Shown here in pieces: positions 10,728 to 18,966 of a stretch of DNA of 64,000 nucleotides. A program made the translations under genes and the position numbers. The stretch lies in assembly GCF_027530345.1 (NCBI RefSeq), contig NZ_JAPZQK010000006.1:1-64000 (forward strand), given 5' to 3'. The notes under the pieces were generated by a model. That model saw nothing but the letters and a program-made list of their open reading frames with translations, made no database searches and was not told where the DNA came from. This DNA is from Silanimonas sp. (GTDB lineage Bacteria; Pseudomonadota; Gammaproteobacteria; Xanthomonadales; Xanthomonadaceae). How positions within the stretch are numbered: position 1 is the first letter of the stretch; each line of letters starts with the position of its first letter.

Positions 10728-10739
10728 CACAAATTTGTG
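10728..10739. promoter_or_regulatory. Palindrome at the lexA start, likely operator
   Basis: CACAAATTTGTG is a perfect 12-base palindrome ending two bases before the lexA ATG. Autorepression is usual for lexA, and xanthomonad LexA boxes differ from the E. coli CTGT-N8-ACAG, so this is a plausible LexA site. That is inference. Confidence 0.5.
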
Positions 10740-10939
10740 TGGTTCTTGGTCGGAATGCAAGAGGCGCGGTGTGAAGGCCGATACTGGCGGGCGGCGCGGT
10801 GCCGGCCGGGAGGCATTCCCGCACGGACCGTTCTCACGGGCTGCGACAGCCGCCCGTTCACGACGCGGGCACGCGATCCGCACGTGCCCTGCATCGCGCG
10901 GCCGTCACTCTTTGGCTTTGCTCCTGTGGGTTCCGCCTG

Positions 10940-11746
10940 ATGTCGCTCCGAACATTCGCCGTCGTTTCGCTTGCGCTCCTGCTCGCGGCCTGCGCCTCCG
11001 CGCCGAAGCCGGTCGGCACGGGCATCCGCACCGAGCAGCCGATGGCGGTGACGAAGGACGAGGCCTACGCGAAGACCGAGCGCTTCGTCGATGCGGAGGC
11101 CGTGCTCGCCGCCCGCAGCGTCGGGTTCCCGCGCGTGCGCATCGTCGAAGGTGCGGTGGGCGAGGGCATCACCCCCGAGCAGGCCGCGCTGGTGGCCAAT
11201 CGCGCGGCCCGCGACACCTGCGTGCAGCTGGCGCGGCGCTATCGCATCGAGCCGGAGGCGCCCGACCTCGACATCGAGATCGTCGTGACCGCCATCGCTC
11301 CCACATCGTCGGGCGCAGCGGGTGCTTCCGCATTGATCGGCGTATTCGTGCCGGGCCCGTTCCGGCTGCCCGCCGGGTTGGGGGGCTTCGCCGCCGATGG
11401 CGCTGTGCGTGCGGATCTCACCGACGTCGCGGTGCTGCGATGGGCCGAGGGCGCTGGCGCCATCACCGAGGACGCGAAGGTTTCGCGCATCGGCGACGCC
11501 TACCAGCTGGCCGGAGATTTCGCCGACGACCTGGCCAAGGCCTTGAACGATCCCTCCGGCGCGCAGGGCGACACCCGCCTGCCGCTCGAAGCCAGCGAAC
11601 GCGAGGCTGGCGAAGCACGCTGCTGGGCCCGGTTTGGCCGGGCCAGCGTGGTTGGGCGCGGCGCGTCGATCCTGCTGCCGCTGTCGCCCGAGTCGATCGA
11701 CGCCGGCGCCCCGGACCAGGGCGCCGCCCCGCTCAAGGCAGGCTGA
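10940..11746 (+). CDS. DUF3313-type lipoprotein
   Basis: 268 residues. The signal peptide ends in the lipobox LLAACAS, so the mature protein is a lipid-anchored envelope protein. The body matches the DUF3313 pattern by composition and length, with RVRIVEGAVGEGITPEQAALVANRAARDTC and a strand-rich centre; no enzymatic motif is visible. The function of the family is unknown. Its last 14 bases overlap the 3' end of the convergent TonB-type gene. Confidence 0.65.
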   Translation: MSLRTFAVVSLALLLAACASAPKPVGTGIRTEQPMAVTKDEAYAKTERFVDAEAVLAARSVGFPRVRIVEGAVGEGITPEQAALVANRAARDTCVQLARRYRIEPEAPDLDIEIVVTAIAPTSSGAAGASALIGVFVPGPFRLPAGLGGFAADGAVRADLTDVAVLRWAEGAGAITEDAKVSRIGDAYQLAGDFADDLAKALNDPSGAQGDTRLPLEASEREAGEARCWARFGRASVVGRGASILLPLSPESIDAGAPDQGAAPLKAG

Positions 11747-12398
11747 ATCGCACCGGCACGCGGGCGTAGGCCGGCACGGCGATACCGTTCCGCTGCGAGG
11801 GTTCGAACACCCAGCGGCGCAGCACGTGTTCGCGGGCAGCCCGATCGAGAACGCCATGGCCGCTGCTCCGGGTGATCGTCACCGACTCCGGGCGTCCGTC
11901 GATGCCGACGAGGATCAGCAGTTCCACTTCGCCCTCGAGGCGGCGTGACAGCGCCGACGGCGGATAGCGGGGCGGCGTGCCGCTCCGCAGTTGCAGGCTT
12001 TCCTCAGCGGGACCGCTGTCGATGTCGGTCGTCTCGCCGCTTATGTCTGGCGCAACCGTGTCGAGCAGCGACGGCATGTCCGTGGTGGGCGCGATCACGG
12101 CCTCAGGCACGGGTGCGGGAGCTACCGGTGTTGGCAGCGGCACGGACCGGGGCGGCGTGATGCTGCGAACCACCGGCCTCGGCGGTGGCGGGGCGATGGG
12201 CGGCGGGGGCGGTGGCGGCAGGACCTCCGTCCGCACGACGGTCGGCTCGGGCATTTCGGCGTCGGGCGCGGCGATGGGCATGGCCAGCATCGCGGCGAGG
12301 CTGAGGTGCAGCGTCACGGCGGCAGCGATGGCGACGCTGCGCGGCAGGCTGAAGCCGCTGGGCAGGGCGGAAGACGTAACGAATGTTGCGGTTCGCAT
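11733..12398 (-). CDS. TonB-family energy transducer
   Basis: 221 residues from ATG 12398. A single membrane segment (about 20-42) is followed by a long proline-rich region (PPPPPPIAPPPPRPVV) spanning the periplasm. The C-terminal TonB domain includes PPRYPPSALSRRLEGEVELLILVGIDGRPESV and ends in VPVRFSLP. Such proteins pass the proton-motive force from ExbBD to outer-membrane receptors. No exbB/exbD is adjacent, so this is a stand-alone copy. It overlaps the convergent lipoprotein gene by 14 bases. Confidence 0.85.
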   Translation of the reverse strand: MRTATFVTSSALPSGFSLPRSVAIAAAVTLHLSLAAMLAMPIAAPDAEMPEPTVVRTEVLPPPPPPPIAPPPPRPVVRSITPPRSVPLPTPVAPAPVPEAVIAPTTDMPSLLDTVAPDISGETTDIDSGPAEESLQLRSGTPPRYPPSALSRRLEGEVELLILVGIDGRPESVTITRSSGHGVLDRAAREHVLRRWVFEPSQRNGIAVPAYARVPVRFSLP

Positions 12399-12471
12399 GG
12401 CGGGCTCCGGGGTGGGGCCACGCTTCCAACGCATGACGCCGCGCGACGGGGTTGGGGGCTACCATCCGGCC

Positions 12472-12939
12472 ATGGCTTCGTCTGCCCACCGCTCCCTGAT
12501 GCTCCTTTCCGCCGCCTTGCTGGCCACGGTGCTGGTCGGCTGCACGCGCGATGCCGAGCCGTCCGATGCCCCGGCTGAAGCGCCCGCCGACGGCGGGCTT
12601 GCGGCACTGCCGGAGGACTTCGAAGGTGCCTGGGCCGGCGTGCTGCCCTGCGCCGACTGCGAGGGCATCGATGTCGAGCTCGAACTGCAGCGCGAGTCCG
12701 GTGCCGCGGGGCGCTACCGCCTCGTTGAAACCTACCTCGGCGCCGCCGATGCGGTGGGCTTCGAGATCGCGGGCGAGTGGCGCGAGGACGCTTGCCGTGT
12801 CGGCGAGATCGCCGGCAGTTGCCTCGTGTTGCTCGAGTCCGGCCAGCGCTGGTTCCGCCACGCCGATGGCTCGCTGCAGGCCGTGGACGCCGAGGGTCGC
12901 GCGCTCGATCCCGAAGGCGCCAGGTTGCAGCGGCGATGA
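12472..12939 (+). CDS. NlpE-like lipoprotein
   Basis: 155 residues. An N-terminal signal peptide ends with a lipobox (LVGCTRD). The central GVLPCADCEGIDVEL carries the CxxC of the NlpE N-terminal domain, and the protein is short, lacking the C-terminal OB domain of E. coli NlpE. NlpE proteins respond to copper or surface stress; that role is not established here. Its stop overlaps the next ATG (ATGA). Confidence 0.75.
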   Translation: MASSAHRSLMLLSAALLATVLVGCTRDAEPSDAPAEAPADGGLAALPEDFEGAWAGVLPCADCEGIDVELELQRESGAAGRYRLVETYLGAADAVGFEIAGEWREDACRVGEIAGSCLVLLESGQRWFRHADGSLQAVDAEGRALDPEGARLQRR

Positions 12940-13328
12940 CGACGCTCCGGACCCACCGCGGTGGCTGCCATTGCGGTGCCGTGCGCTTCGAGGTGGAGGC
13001 GCCGGCCGATCTGGTCGTGCAGGACTGCAACTGCTCGATCTGCAGCAAGGCCGGTTTCCTGCACCTGATCGTCCCGGCAGCGCGCTTCCGCTTGCTCTCG
13101 GGTGAGGATCGGCTGGTCGACTACCTGTGGAACAGCGGTGTCGCCCGCCACCGCTTCTGTGGCGTGTGCGGGATCAAGAGCTTCTACGTGCCGCGCAGCA
13201 ACCCGGACGGCATCGACGTCAACGTGCGCTGCCTCGACGAGGGCACGATCGCGTCGATCACGGTGGAGACCTTCGACGGCCGCAACTGGGAAGCCAACGC
13301 CGACGCGCTGGCCCACCTTTCGCGCTGA
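12936..13328 (+). CDS. GFA-family (glutathione-dependent formaldehyde-activating) protein
   Basis: 130 residues. Zinc-site cysteines are in GGCHCGAVRFE, DCNCSIC and RFCGVCGIKSF, which is the GFA (CENP-V) fold. Many members are small zinc-binding proteins without proven formaldehyde activity. The ATGA overlap with the NlpE-like gene suggests co-expression. Confidence 0.85.
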   Translation: MTTLRTHRGGCHCGAVRFEVEAPADLVVQDCNCSICSKAGFLHLIVPAARFRLLSGEDRLVDYLWNSGVARHRFCGVCGIKSFYVPRSNPDGIDVNVRCLDEGTIASITVETFDGRNWEANADALAHLSR

Positions 13329-13412
13329 AGCCCCGCCCATCCGGTCGGAACCCCTGTCGCCGCGCTCCCCCGACCGGTAGTCTCCGCCGACGTCCTGGGA
13401 GGGAACGATTCC

Positions 13413-14897
13413 ATGCTGCAGATGCAACAACGGCTGTCGCTGCCGTTCCTCGTGCTGCTCGGCTTGCCGTCGACGGCGATGGGCTTTGCGCTCGCCGTGC
13501 AGATTTCCGCGCTCAGCTGGCTGCTGCGCACCAAGTACCAGCTCGACATCCACGAGATCGGCATCGTTTGGGCCGCGGGCCCGCTGGCCGGCATCCTCGG
13601 CCAGGTGCTGATCGGCATCGTCAGCGACAAGGTGTGGTTCTGGGGCGGCCGGCGCCGGCCCTTCATCCTCGTGGGCGGCCTGCTCACCGCGCTGTCGCTG
13701 ATGGCGCTACCGTCGATCGGGCTGATCAACAATGCGCTCGGCCTCGACGCGATCCTCGGCGTGGCGATCACGGTGGCGCTGGCGCTGGACCTCTCGATCA
13801 ACGTCAGTTTCAACCCGACCCGCTCGCTGATCGCCGACGTCACGCCGGAAGGCCCGCAGCGAACCGCGGCCTATACCTGGATGCAGACCGTTTCCGGCAC
13901 CTTCGGCGTGCTGGCCTACGCGGTCGGTGCGGTGTTCGGCAACGTCGCGCTGATCTACTTCGGCGTGGTGCTGGTGCTGCTGTTCTCGCTGATTCCCCCG
14001 ATGTTGATCGCCGAGCCGCGCGCCTTGGCCGGCGCCGAGGCCGAGGCCGCGGACGCCCGCGCCCCGAAGCTCAGCCTCGTCACCGTGTTGCTGCTGATGC
14101 GCCCGCTGTGGCCGTTCGCGATCTACGCGGTGGTCGCGATGGGGTTGAAGCTCAGCGGCCATGCCAGCCATTCGATGTGGATCGAAGTCGGGTTCGCCGC
14201 GCTGGCCGTTGCCTTCCTTGTGCACGCCCTGATGGAGCGCCAACCCGCCCCGAACACCGCGCGCGAGGACCTGCCGGCCTTCCGCAAAGTGCTGGCCGCG
14301 CATGCGCTGTCGTGGATCGGCGTGCAGACGATGTTCGTCTACATGATCGCCTTCGTGCAGCAGCGCTTCCCCGGGCTCGACGACGACGGCACCGGCCGCC
14401 TGATGTCCACCGCGTTCCTCGTGCTCAACGCCGTCGGCGCCCTGGTGCCGGCCCTGCTGCTGAACCCGATGGCGCGGCGCTTCGGCGAGGTGCACGTTCA
14501 TGCCGCCAGCCTCGCGCTGATGGCGATGGGTTTCGCCTTCGTCTATTTCGCGGGGCACAGCGCCACGGCTGTCTACGTGGGCATGGCGGTGATGGGCCTC
14601 GGCTGGGGCGCCATCGTCAGCCTGCCGTTCGCGATCTTCTCGCAGTGCGTCGCCCCGGCCCGCATCGGCCTGTACATGGGCGTGTTCAACCTCAGCGTGG
14701 TGCTGCCGCAGCTGGCGGTCAGCCTCGGCGTCGGCATGCTGATCGAGCACCTGCCTGACAAGGGCAGCGTGTTCCTGGTCGGCGCGGCCACCGCGGCCCT
14801 GTCGGCGATCGCATGGATGGCCGTGAGGCGCGTGCCGCTGGCCGGTGCGCCGGCCGTCGCGGGCACGTCCGCGATGCCGTCCTCCAGCGGGCATTGA
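13413..14897 (+). CDS. MFS transporter, SLC45/sugar-porter-like
   Basis: 494 residues with about 12 hydrophobic segments. The loop after the second pair of helices reads SDKVWFWGGRRRPFILVGG, the MFS motif A form seen in plant and bacterial sucrose and maltose symporters. Hence a proton-coupled sugar transporter is the best guess; the substrate is not determined. A few bases separate it from a cobalamin-binding-type protein. Confidence 0.75.
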   Translation: MLQMQQRLSLPFLVLLGLPSTAMGFALAVQISALSWLLRTKYQLDIHEIGIVWAAGPLAGILGQVLIGIVSDKVWFWGGRRRPFILVGGLLTALSLMALPSIGLINNALGLDAILGVAITVALALDLSINVSFNPTRSLIADVTPEGPQRTAAYTWMQTVSGTFGVLAYAVGAVFGNVALIYFGVVLVLLFSLIPPMLIAEPRALAGAEAEAADARAPKLSLVTVLLLMRPLWPFAIYAVVAMGLKLSGHASHSMWIEVGFAALAVAFLVHALMERQPAPNTAREDLPAFRKVLAAHALSWIGVQTMFVYMIAFVQQRFPGLDDDGTGRLMSTAFLVLNAVGALVPALLLNPMARRFGEVHVHAASLALMAMGFAFVYFAGHSATAVYVGMAVMGLGWGAIVSLPFAIFSQCVAPARIGLYMGVFNLSVVLPQLAVSLGVGMLIEHLPDKGSVFLVGAATAALSAIAWMAVRRVPLAGAPAVAGTSAMPSSSGH

Positions 14898-14910
14898 GGC
14901 GTCCACCTTC

Positions 14911-15708
14911 GTGCGAGGCCCCCGCCGCATCGTCTGCCTGGTCGAGGAACCGACCGAGGTGCTCTACGCCCTCGGTGAGGACGCGCGGATCGTCGGCATC
15001 AGCGGTTTCACCGTGCGCCCGCCGCGGGCCCGCAAGGAGAAGCCCAAGGTCAGCGCCTTCACCAGCGCGAAGGTCGACCAGATCCTCGCGCTGAAGCCCG
15101 ACCTCGTCATCGGCTTCTCCGACATCCAGGCCGACATCGCCGCCGAACTCGTGCGCCGCGGCGTGGAGGTGTGGATCAGCAACCACCGTTCGGTGGCCGG
15201 CATCCTCGATTACGTGCGGCGCCTCGGCGCGATGGTCGGGGCGGCGGCCAAGGCCGAGGCCTACGCCGACGCGCTGGAGCGCGGTGTCGAGGCGGTTGCG
15301 GCCAAGGCCAAGGCGTTCCCGGTGCGGCCGCGCGTGTATTTCGAAGAATGGGACGAGCCGCGCATCAGCGGCATCCAGTGGGTGGCGGAGCTGGTGCGGA
15401 TCGCCGGCGGCGACGACATTTTCCCGGAGCTTGCGGCCGAATCGCTCGCCAAGCAGCGAATTCTTGCGAACGACGGCGAGATCCTCCGGCGCGACCCGCA
15501 GGTCGTGTTCGGCTCGTGGTGCGGCAAGAAGTTCCAGCCCGGCACCGTCGCTGCGCGCCCGGGTTGGGCGGGCGTCTCGGCCGTGCGCGACGGCCGGCTG
15601 TTCGAGATCAAATCGCCGATCATCCTGCAGCCGGGCCCGGCGGCGTTGACGGATGGGCTGGCGGAAATGCACGCGCACATCACCCGCTGGGTGGCGGCGC
15701 GGGGCTGA
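14911..15708 (+). CDS. BtuF-like periplasmic binding protein
   Basis: 265 residues from GTG 14911, 14 bases after the transporter stop; GAGG lies 12 bases before it. An in-frame ATG at 14845 would overlap the transporter and is less likely. The family pattern PRRIVCLVEEPTEVLYALGED, KPDLVIGFSDIQADIAAELVRRGVEV and PRVYFEEWDEP is that of class III substrate-binding proteins for cobalamin or iron-siderophores. No signal peptide is obvious in this form and no ABC partners are adjacent, so the job may differ from canonical uptake. Confidence 0.75.
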   Translation: MRGPRRIVCLVEEPTEVLYALGEDARIVGISGFTVRPPRARKEKPKVSAFTSAKVDQILALKPDLVIGFSDIQADIAAELVRRGVEVWISNHRSVAGILDYVRRLGAMVGAAAKAEAYADALERGVEAVAAKAKAFPVRPRVYFEEWDEPRISGIQWVAELVRIAGGDDIFPELAAESLAKQRILANDGEILRRDPQVVFGSWCGKKFQPGTVAARPGWAGVSAVRDGRLFEIKSPIILQPGPAALTDGLAEMHAHITRWVAARG

Positions 15709-15727
15709 TCCGCCCCAGACTTCGCGC

Positions 15728-16729
15728 ATGACGTCCTTCGACACCCACCCGCCGGTCACCGGTTCGCGCCTCTCGGTCGCGCCGATGATGGACTGGACCG
15801 ACACCCATTGCCGCAGCTTCCACCGCGTGCTCTCGCCCGGCGTGCTGCTCTACACCGAGATGGTCCACGCGCAGGCGGTGATCCACGGTGACCGCGCGCG
15901 CCTGCTCGGTTTCGACGCCAGCGAGCATCCGGTCGCCTTGCAGCTCGGCGGCAGCGACCCGGCGGCCCTCGCCGAGGCCAGCCGCATCGGCGCCGAGTGG
16001 GGCTACGACGAGATCAACCTCAACGTGGGATGCCCCTCGGACCGCGTGCAGGCCGGGCGCTTCGGCGCCTGCCTGATGAAGGAGCCGCCGCTGGTCGCCG
16101 AGTGCATCGCCGCGATGCAGGCCGCGGTGCGCGTGCCCGTGACGGTGAAGTGCCGGCTGGGCGTCGACGAAGTGGAGGACTACGACGTCTTCCTGTCCTT
16201 CATCGACGCGGTGGCCGCCACCGGCTGCCGGCGCTTCATCGTCCATGCCCGCAAGGCCTGGCTGCAGGGCCTCTCGCCGAAGGAGAACCGCGAGATCCCG
16301 CCGCTGCGCTACGACTGGGTGCATCGCTTGAAGCGCGAGCGGCCGGATCTCGTCATCAGCATCAACGGCGGCCTGCGCGAGCTGGACGATATCCGTGGCC
16401 AGCTGGATCACGTCGACGGCGTGATGATCGGCCGCGCGGCGTACCACGAGCCCTACCGCCTGCACGAATACGCCGTGGCGCTCGAAGGCGAGCCGCCGCG
16501 CACGCGCGAGGCTCTGCTGCGCGCCTGGTTCCCGTACGTCGAATCGCAGCTCACCCGCGGCGTCGCGCTGAAACACCTCACGCGCCACATCCTTGGCCTG
16601 TTCCACGCCCAGCCCGGCGGCCGCGCCTTCCGGCAGGTGCTGAGCGAAGGCGCGCCCAGGGCCGGCGCGGGTCTCGACCTGCTCGAACGCGCACTCGCCG
16701 TCACCCGCAGCCACGAGGCCGCCGCATGA
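15728..16729 (+). CDS. dusA: tRNA-dihydrouridine synthase A
   Basis: 333 residues. A flavin enzyme that reduces uridines in the tRNA D-loop. Seen are VAPMMDWTDTHCR, LQLGGSDP, the catalytic Cys in NLNVGCPSDRV (about residue 102), KCRLGVDE, and the phosphate-binding INGGL and MIGRAAYHEPY. Its stop overlaps the next ATG (ATGA). Confidence 0.93.
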   Translation: MTSFDTHPPVTGSRLSVAPMMDWTDTHCRSFHRVLSPGVLLYTEMVHAQAVIHGDRARLLGFDASEHPVALQLGGSDPAALAEASRIGAEWGYDEINLNVGCPSDRVQAGRFGACLMKEPPLVAECIAAMQAAVRVPVTVKCRLGVDEVEDYDVFLSFIDAVAATGCRRFIVHARKAWLQGLSPKENREIPPLRYDWVHRLKRERPDLVISINGGLRELDDIRGQLDHVDGVMIGRAAYHEPYRLHEYAVALEGEPPRTREALLRAWFPYVESQLTRGVALKHLTRHILGLFHAQPGGRAFRQVLSEGAPRAGAGLDLLERALAVTRSHEAAA

Positions 16730-17637
16730 TCACCCGCGACCCCGCGCGTTTCTTCGCCTTCGCCGCGCACGCCGCCCCGAATCCGGCGCGGGCCACGCCG
16801 AAGGCGGTCTTCCTCGTCGCGCCGGAGGGCATGTCGCTGGCCGCCGAGTCGGCTCAGGACAACGCCTACATGGCGATGGCCGACCGCATCGATCCCGACG
16901 GCGCGCTGGCCGAGCACCGGGCGTTGGCCAAGGCGTTGTCGCCCCACGTGCCCGTCGTCACCTTCCCCGGCGACTCCGCCACGCCGGACGCCGTCTTCCC
17001 GAACAACGTCTTCGCCAGCGCGCCCGGCCGCCTCGTGATCGGCCACATGAAGCACGCCGTCCGCCAGCGCGAGGCCACGCGCGCCGACATCCGCGGCTTC
17101 TTCGCCGAAGCCTTGGGTCGGCGCGAGATCGACCTGTCGCGCCAGCCGGGCATCGCGGAACTCACCGGTTCGCTGGTGATCGACCGCGCCCGCAACATCG
17201 GCTACTGCGGACTCTCCGAGCGCTGCGACGAGACCGGCGCCGCCGCCATGCACGCCGCCTTCGGCCTCGACGCCACCCTGGTGTTCGATCTCGCGCCGGG
17301 GGAGTACCACACGAACGTCCTGCTGCAGATCTATGCCGGGCGCCTCGCCGTGGCCTGCCCGGACGGCTTCGCCGACCCGGCCGTGGCGCGCGCCATCCTC
17401 GAATTCCATGCGCCGCATGCGCTGGCGCTCGACGAGCGCGCGCGGCAGGCCTACGCCGGCAACGGCATCGCCGTTTCGGGCGATGCCGCCTTCCTGAGTG
17501 CCCGCGCCGTCGAGGCCCTGTCGGACGTCGAGCGGGCGGCCTTCGCTCGCGCCGGCTTCAACCTGCATGCCGTGCCCCTGCCGGAAATCGAGAAAGCCGG
17601 TGGTTCGCTGCGCTGCTGCGTCGGCGAGATCTTCTGA
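16726..17637 (+). CDS. Amidinotransferase/CtlX-like hydrolase
   Basis: 303 residues. The family fold is that of arginine deiminase-like enzymes acting on guanidino or ureido compounds. The triad regions are DAVFPNNVF (Asp/Asn), PGEYHTNVLLQ (His) and the C-terminal RCCVGEIF, where the cysteine is the likely nucleophile. CtlX converts citrulline to ornithine in known members, but that substrate is not shown for this one. The ATGA overlap with dusA is an odd functional pairing. Confidence 0.8.
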   Translation: MITRDPARFFAFAAHAAPNPARATPKAVFLVAPEGMSLAAESAQDNAYMAMADRIDPDGALAEHRALAKALSPHVPVVTFPGDSATPDAVFPNNVFASAPGRLVIGHMKHAVRQREATRADIRGFFAEALGRREIDLSRQPGIAELTGSLVIDRARNIGYCGLSERCDETGAAAMHAAFGLDATLVFDLAPGEYHTNVLLQIYAGRLAVACPDGFADPAVARAILEFHAPHALALDERARQAYAGNGIAVSGDAAFLSARAVEALSDVERAAFARAGFNLHAVPLPEIEKAGGSLRCCVGEIF

Positions 17638-17743
17638 ACCGCCGTTGCGCGGCAATCCGGGGTTAAGAGGCAATTCACCCCCCCGCAACCAGACTTCGCC
17701 GCATCGCTGGCTCCTGCCGCGCCCGCCCCGCTATCCTCCGCCC

Positions 17744-18241
17744 ATGATCCTTCGCCGCCCGCTGTCGCTCGTCGTCGTCCTGGCCCTCGCGGCCGGAGCG
17801 GCGTATGCGCAGCAGGACGCGCCGCCGCCGCCGGCCTTCGATCCCCCGTCGTCGCCGCCGGTCGAGATGCGTCGCTCGGAACTGCCGGAATCGGTGCTGC
17901 GCGCCGAGCGGGAAACGGGCGGCCAGGTGCTGCGCGTCGAGTCGATGCAGCGCGACGGCCGCGAGGTGTACCGCCTCAAGGTGCTCACGCCCGATGGCCG
18001 CGTGCGGATCATGCGCGACGACCCGCACGAGCGCCGCCGCGAAGCCTGGCGCGAGGCGCGGGCCGATGCCCTGCGTGATCCTTTCGCCGAACCGGACCTC
18101 GGGTCTGGAAGCCCGGCCATCGACGCGGATCGTTCCCGCGATCGCCGCGAGGAACGCTTTGAACGCTTCGAGGCGCCGCCGCCGGCCGACCTCGACGTGC
18201 CTGAAACCCTGCCGCCCGTCGAACGCGGCGACCGTGACTGA
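17744..18241 (+). CDS. PepSY-like periplasmic protein ahead of phoP
   Basis: 165 residues. A signal peptide (cleavage after AYAQQ) is followed by a short PepSY-like section, GQVLRVESMQRDGREVYRLKVLTPDGRVRIM, and a long charged, Arg/Asp-rich tail without structure. It lies directly upstream of phoP on the same strand, so it may be a periplasmic input to, or output of, the two-component system. No catalytic motif. Confidence 0.6.
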   Translation: MILRRPLSLVVVLALAAGAAYAQQDAPPPPAFDPPSSPPVEMRRSELPESVLRAERETGGQVLRVESMQRDGREVYRLKVLTPDGRVRIMRDDPHERRREAWREARADALRDPFAEPDLGSGSPAIDADRSRDRREERFERFEAPPPADLDVPETLPPVERGDRD

Positions 18242-18279
18242 TCACCGGCCCTGAGCGCCGGCTTGCCCAAGGAGAGTCC

Positions 18280-18960
18280 ATGCGCATCCTGCTGGTCGAA
18301 GACGAAGCCCCGCTGCGTGAAACCCTCGCGGCCCGACTGAAGCGCGAAGGCTTCGCGGTGGACGCCGCCGGCGACGGTGAGGAGGGCCTCTACAACGGCC
18401 GCGAAGTGCCGTTCGACATGGCGATCATCGACCTCGGCCTGCCGAAGATGTCGGGCATGGACCTCGTCCGCGCGCTGCGCGCCGAAGGCAAGAAGTTCCC
18501 GATCCTGATCCTGACCGCCCGCTCATCGTGGCAGGACAAGGTGGAAGGCCTGAAGTCGGGTGCCGACGACTACCTCGTCAAGCCCTTCCACGTGGAAGAG
18601 CTGCTGGCGCGCATCAATGCCCTGCTGCGCCGCGCCGCCGGCTGGAGCAAGCCTTCGCTCGAGTGCGGCCCGGTCAAGCTCGACCTCTCGGCGCAGACGG
18701 TCACTGTCGGCGGCAGCTCGGTCGACCTGACGAGCTACGAGTACAAAGTGCTCGAGTACCTGATGCTGCATGCGGGCGAGCTGGTCTCGAAAGCCGACCT
18801 CACCGAGCACATCTACCAGCAGGATTTCGACCGCGACTCGAACGTGCTCGAAGTCTTCATCGGCCGCCTGCGCAAGAAGCTCGATCCGGATGGCGAGCTC
18901 AAGCCGATCGAGACCGTGCGCGGTCGCGGCTACCGTTTCGCGATCCCGCGCAACGAGTAA
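18280..18960 (+). CDS. phoP: Response regulator PhoP (OmpR family)
   Basis: 226 residues. The receiver domain has the acidic cluster (VEDEA), the phospho-acceptor Asp51 in IIDLGLPKM, and K in DYLVKPF. A winged-helix DNA-binding domain follows (LTSYEYKVLEYLM, VEVFIGRLRKKL-type wing region, RGRGYRF end). PhoP is activated by PhoQ and controls envelope genes in other species. A gap of 38 bases follows the PepSY-like gene, and phoQ begins 6 bases after its stop, so they are one operon. Confidence 0.92.
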   Translation: MRILLVEDEAPLRETLAARLKREGFAVDAAGDGEEGLYNGREVPFDMAIIDLGLPKMSGMDLVRALRAEGKKFPILILTARSSWQDKVEGLKSGADDYLVKPFHVEELLARINALLRRAAGWSKPSLECGPVKLDLSAQTVTVGGSSVDLTSYEYKVLEYLMLHAGELVSKADLTEHIYQQDFDRDSNVLEVFIGRLRKKLDPDGELKPIETVRGRGYRFAIPRNE

Positions 18961-18966
18961 GCACGC

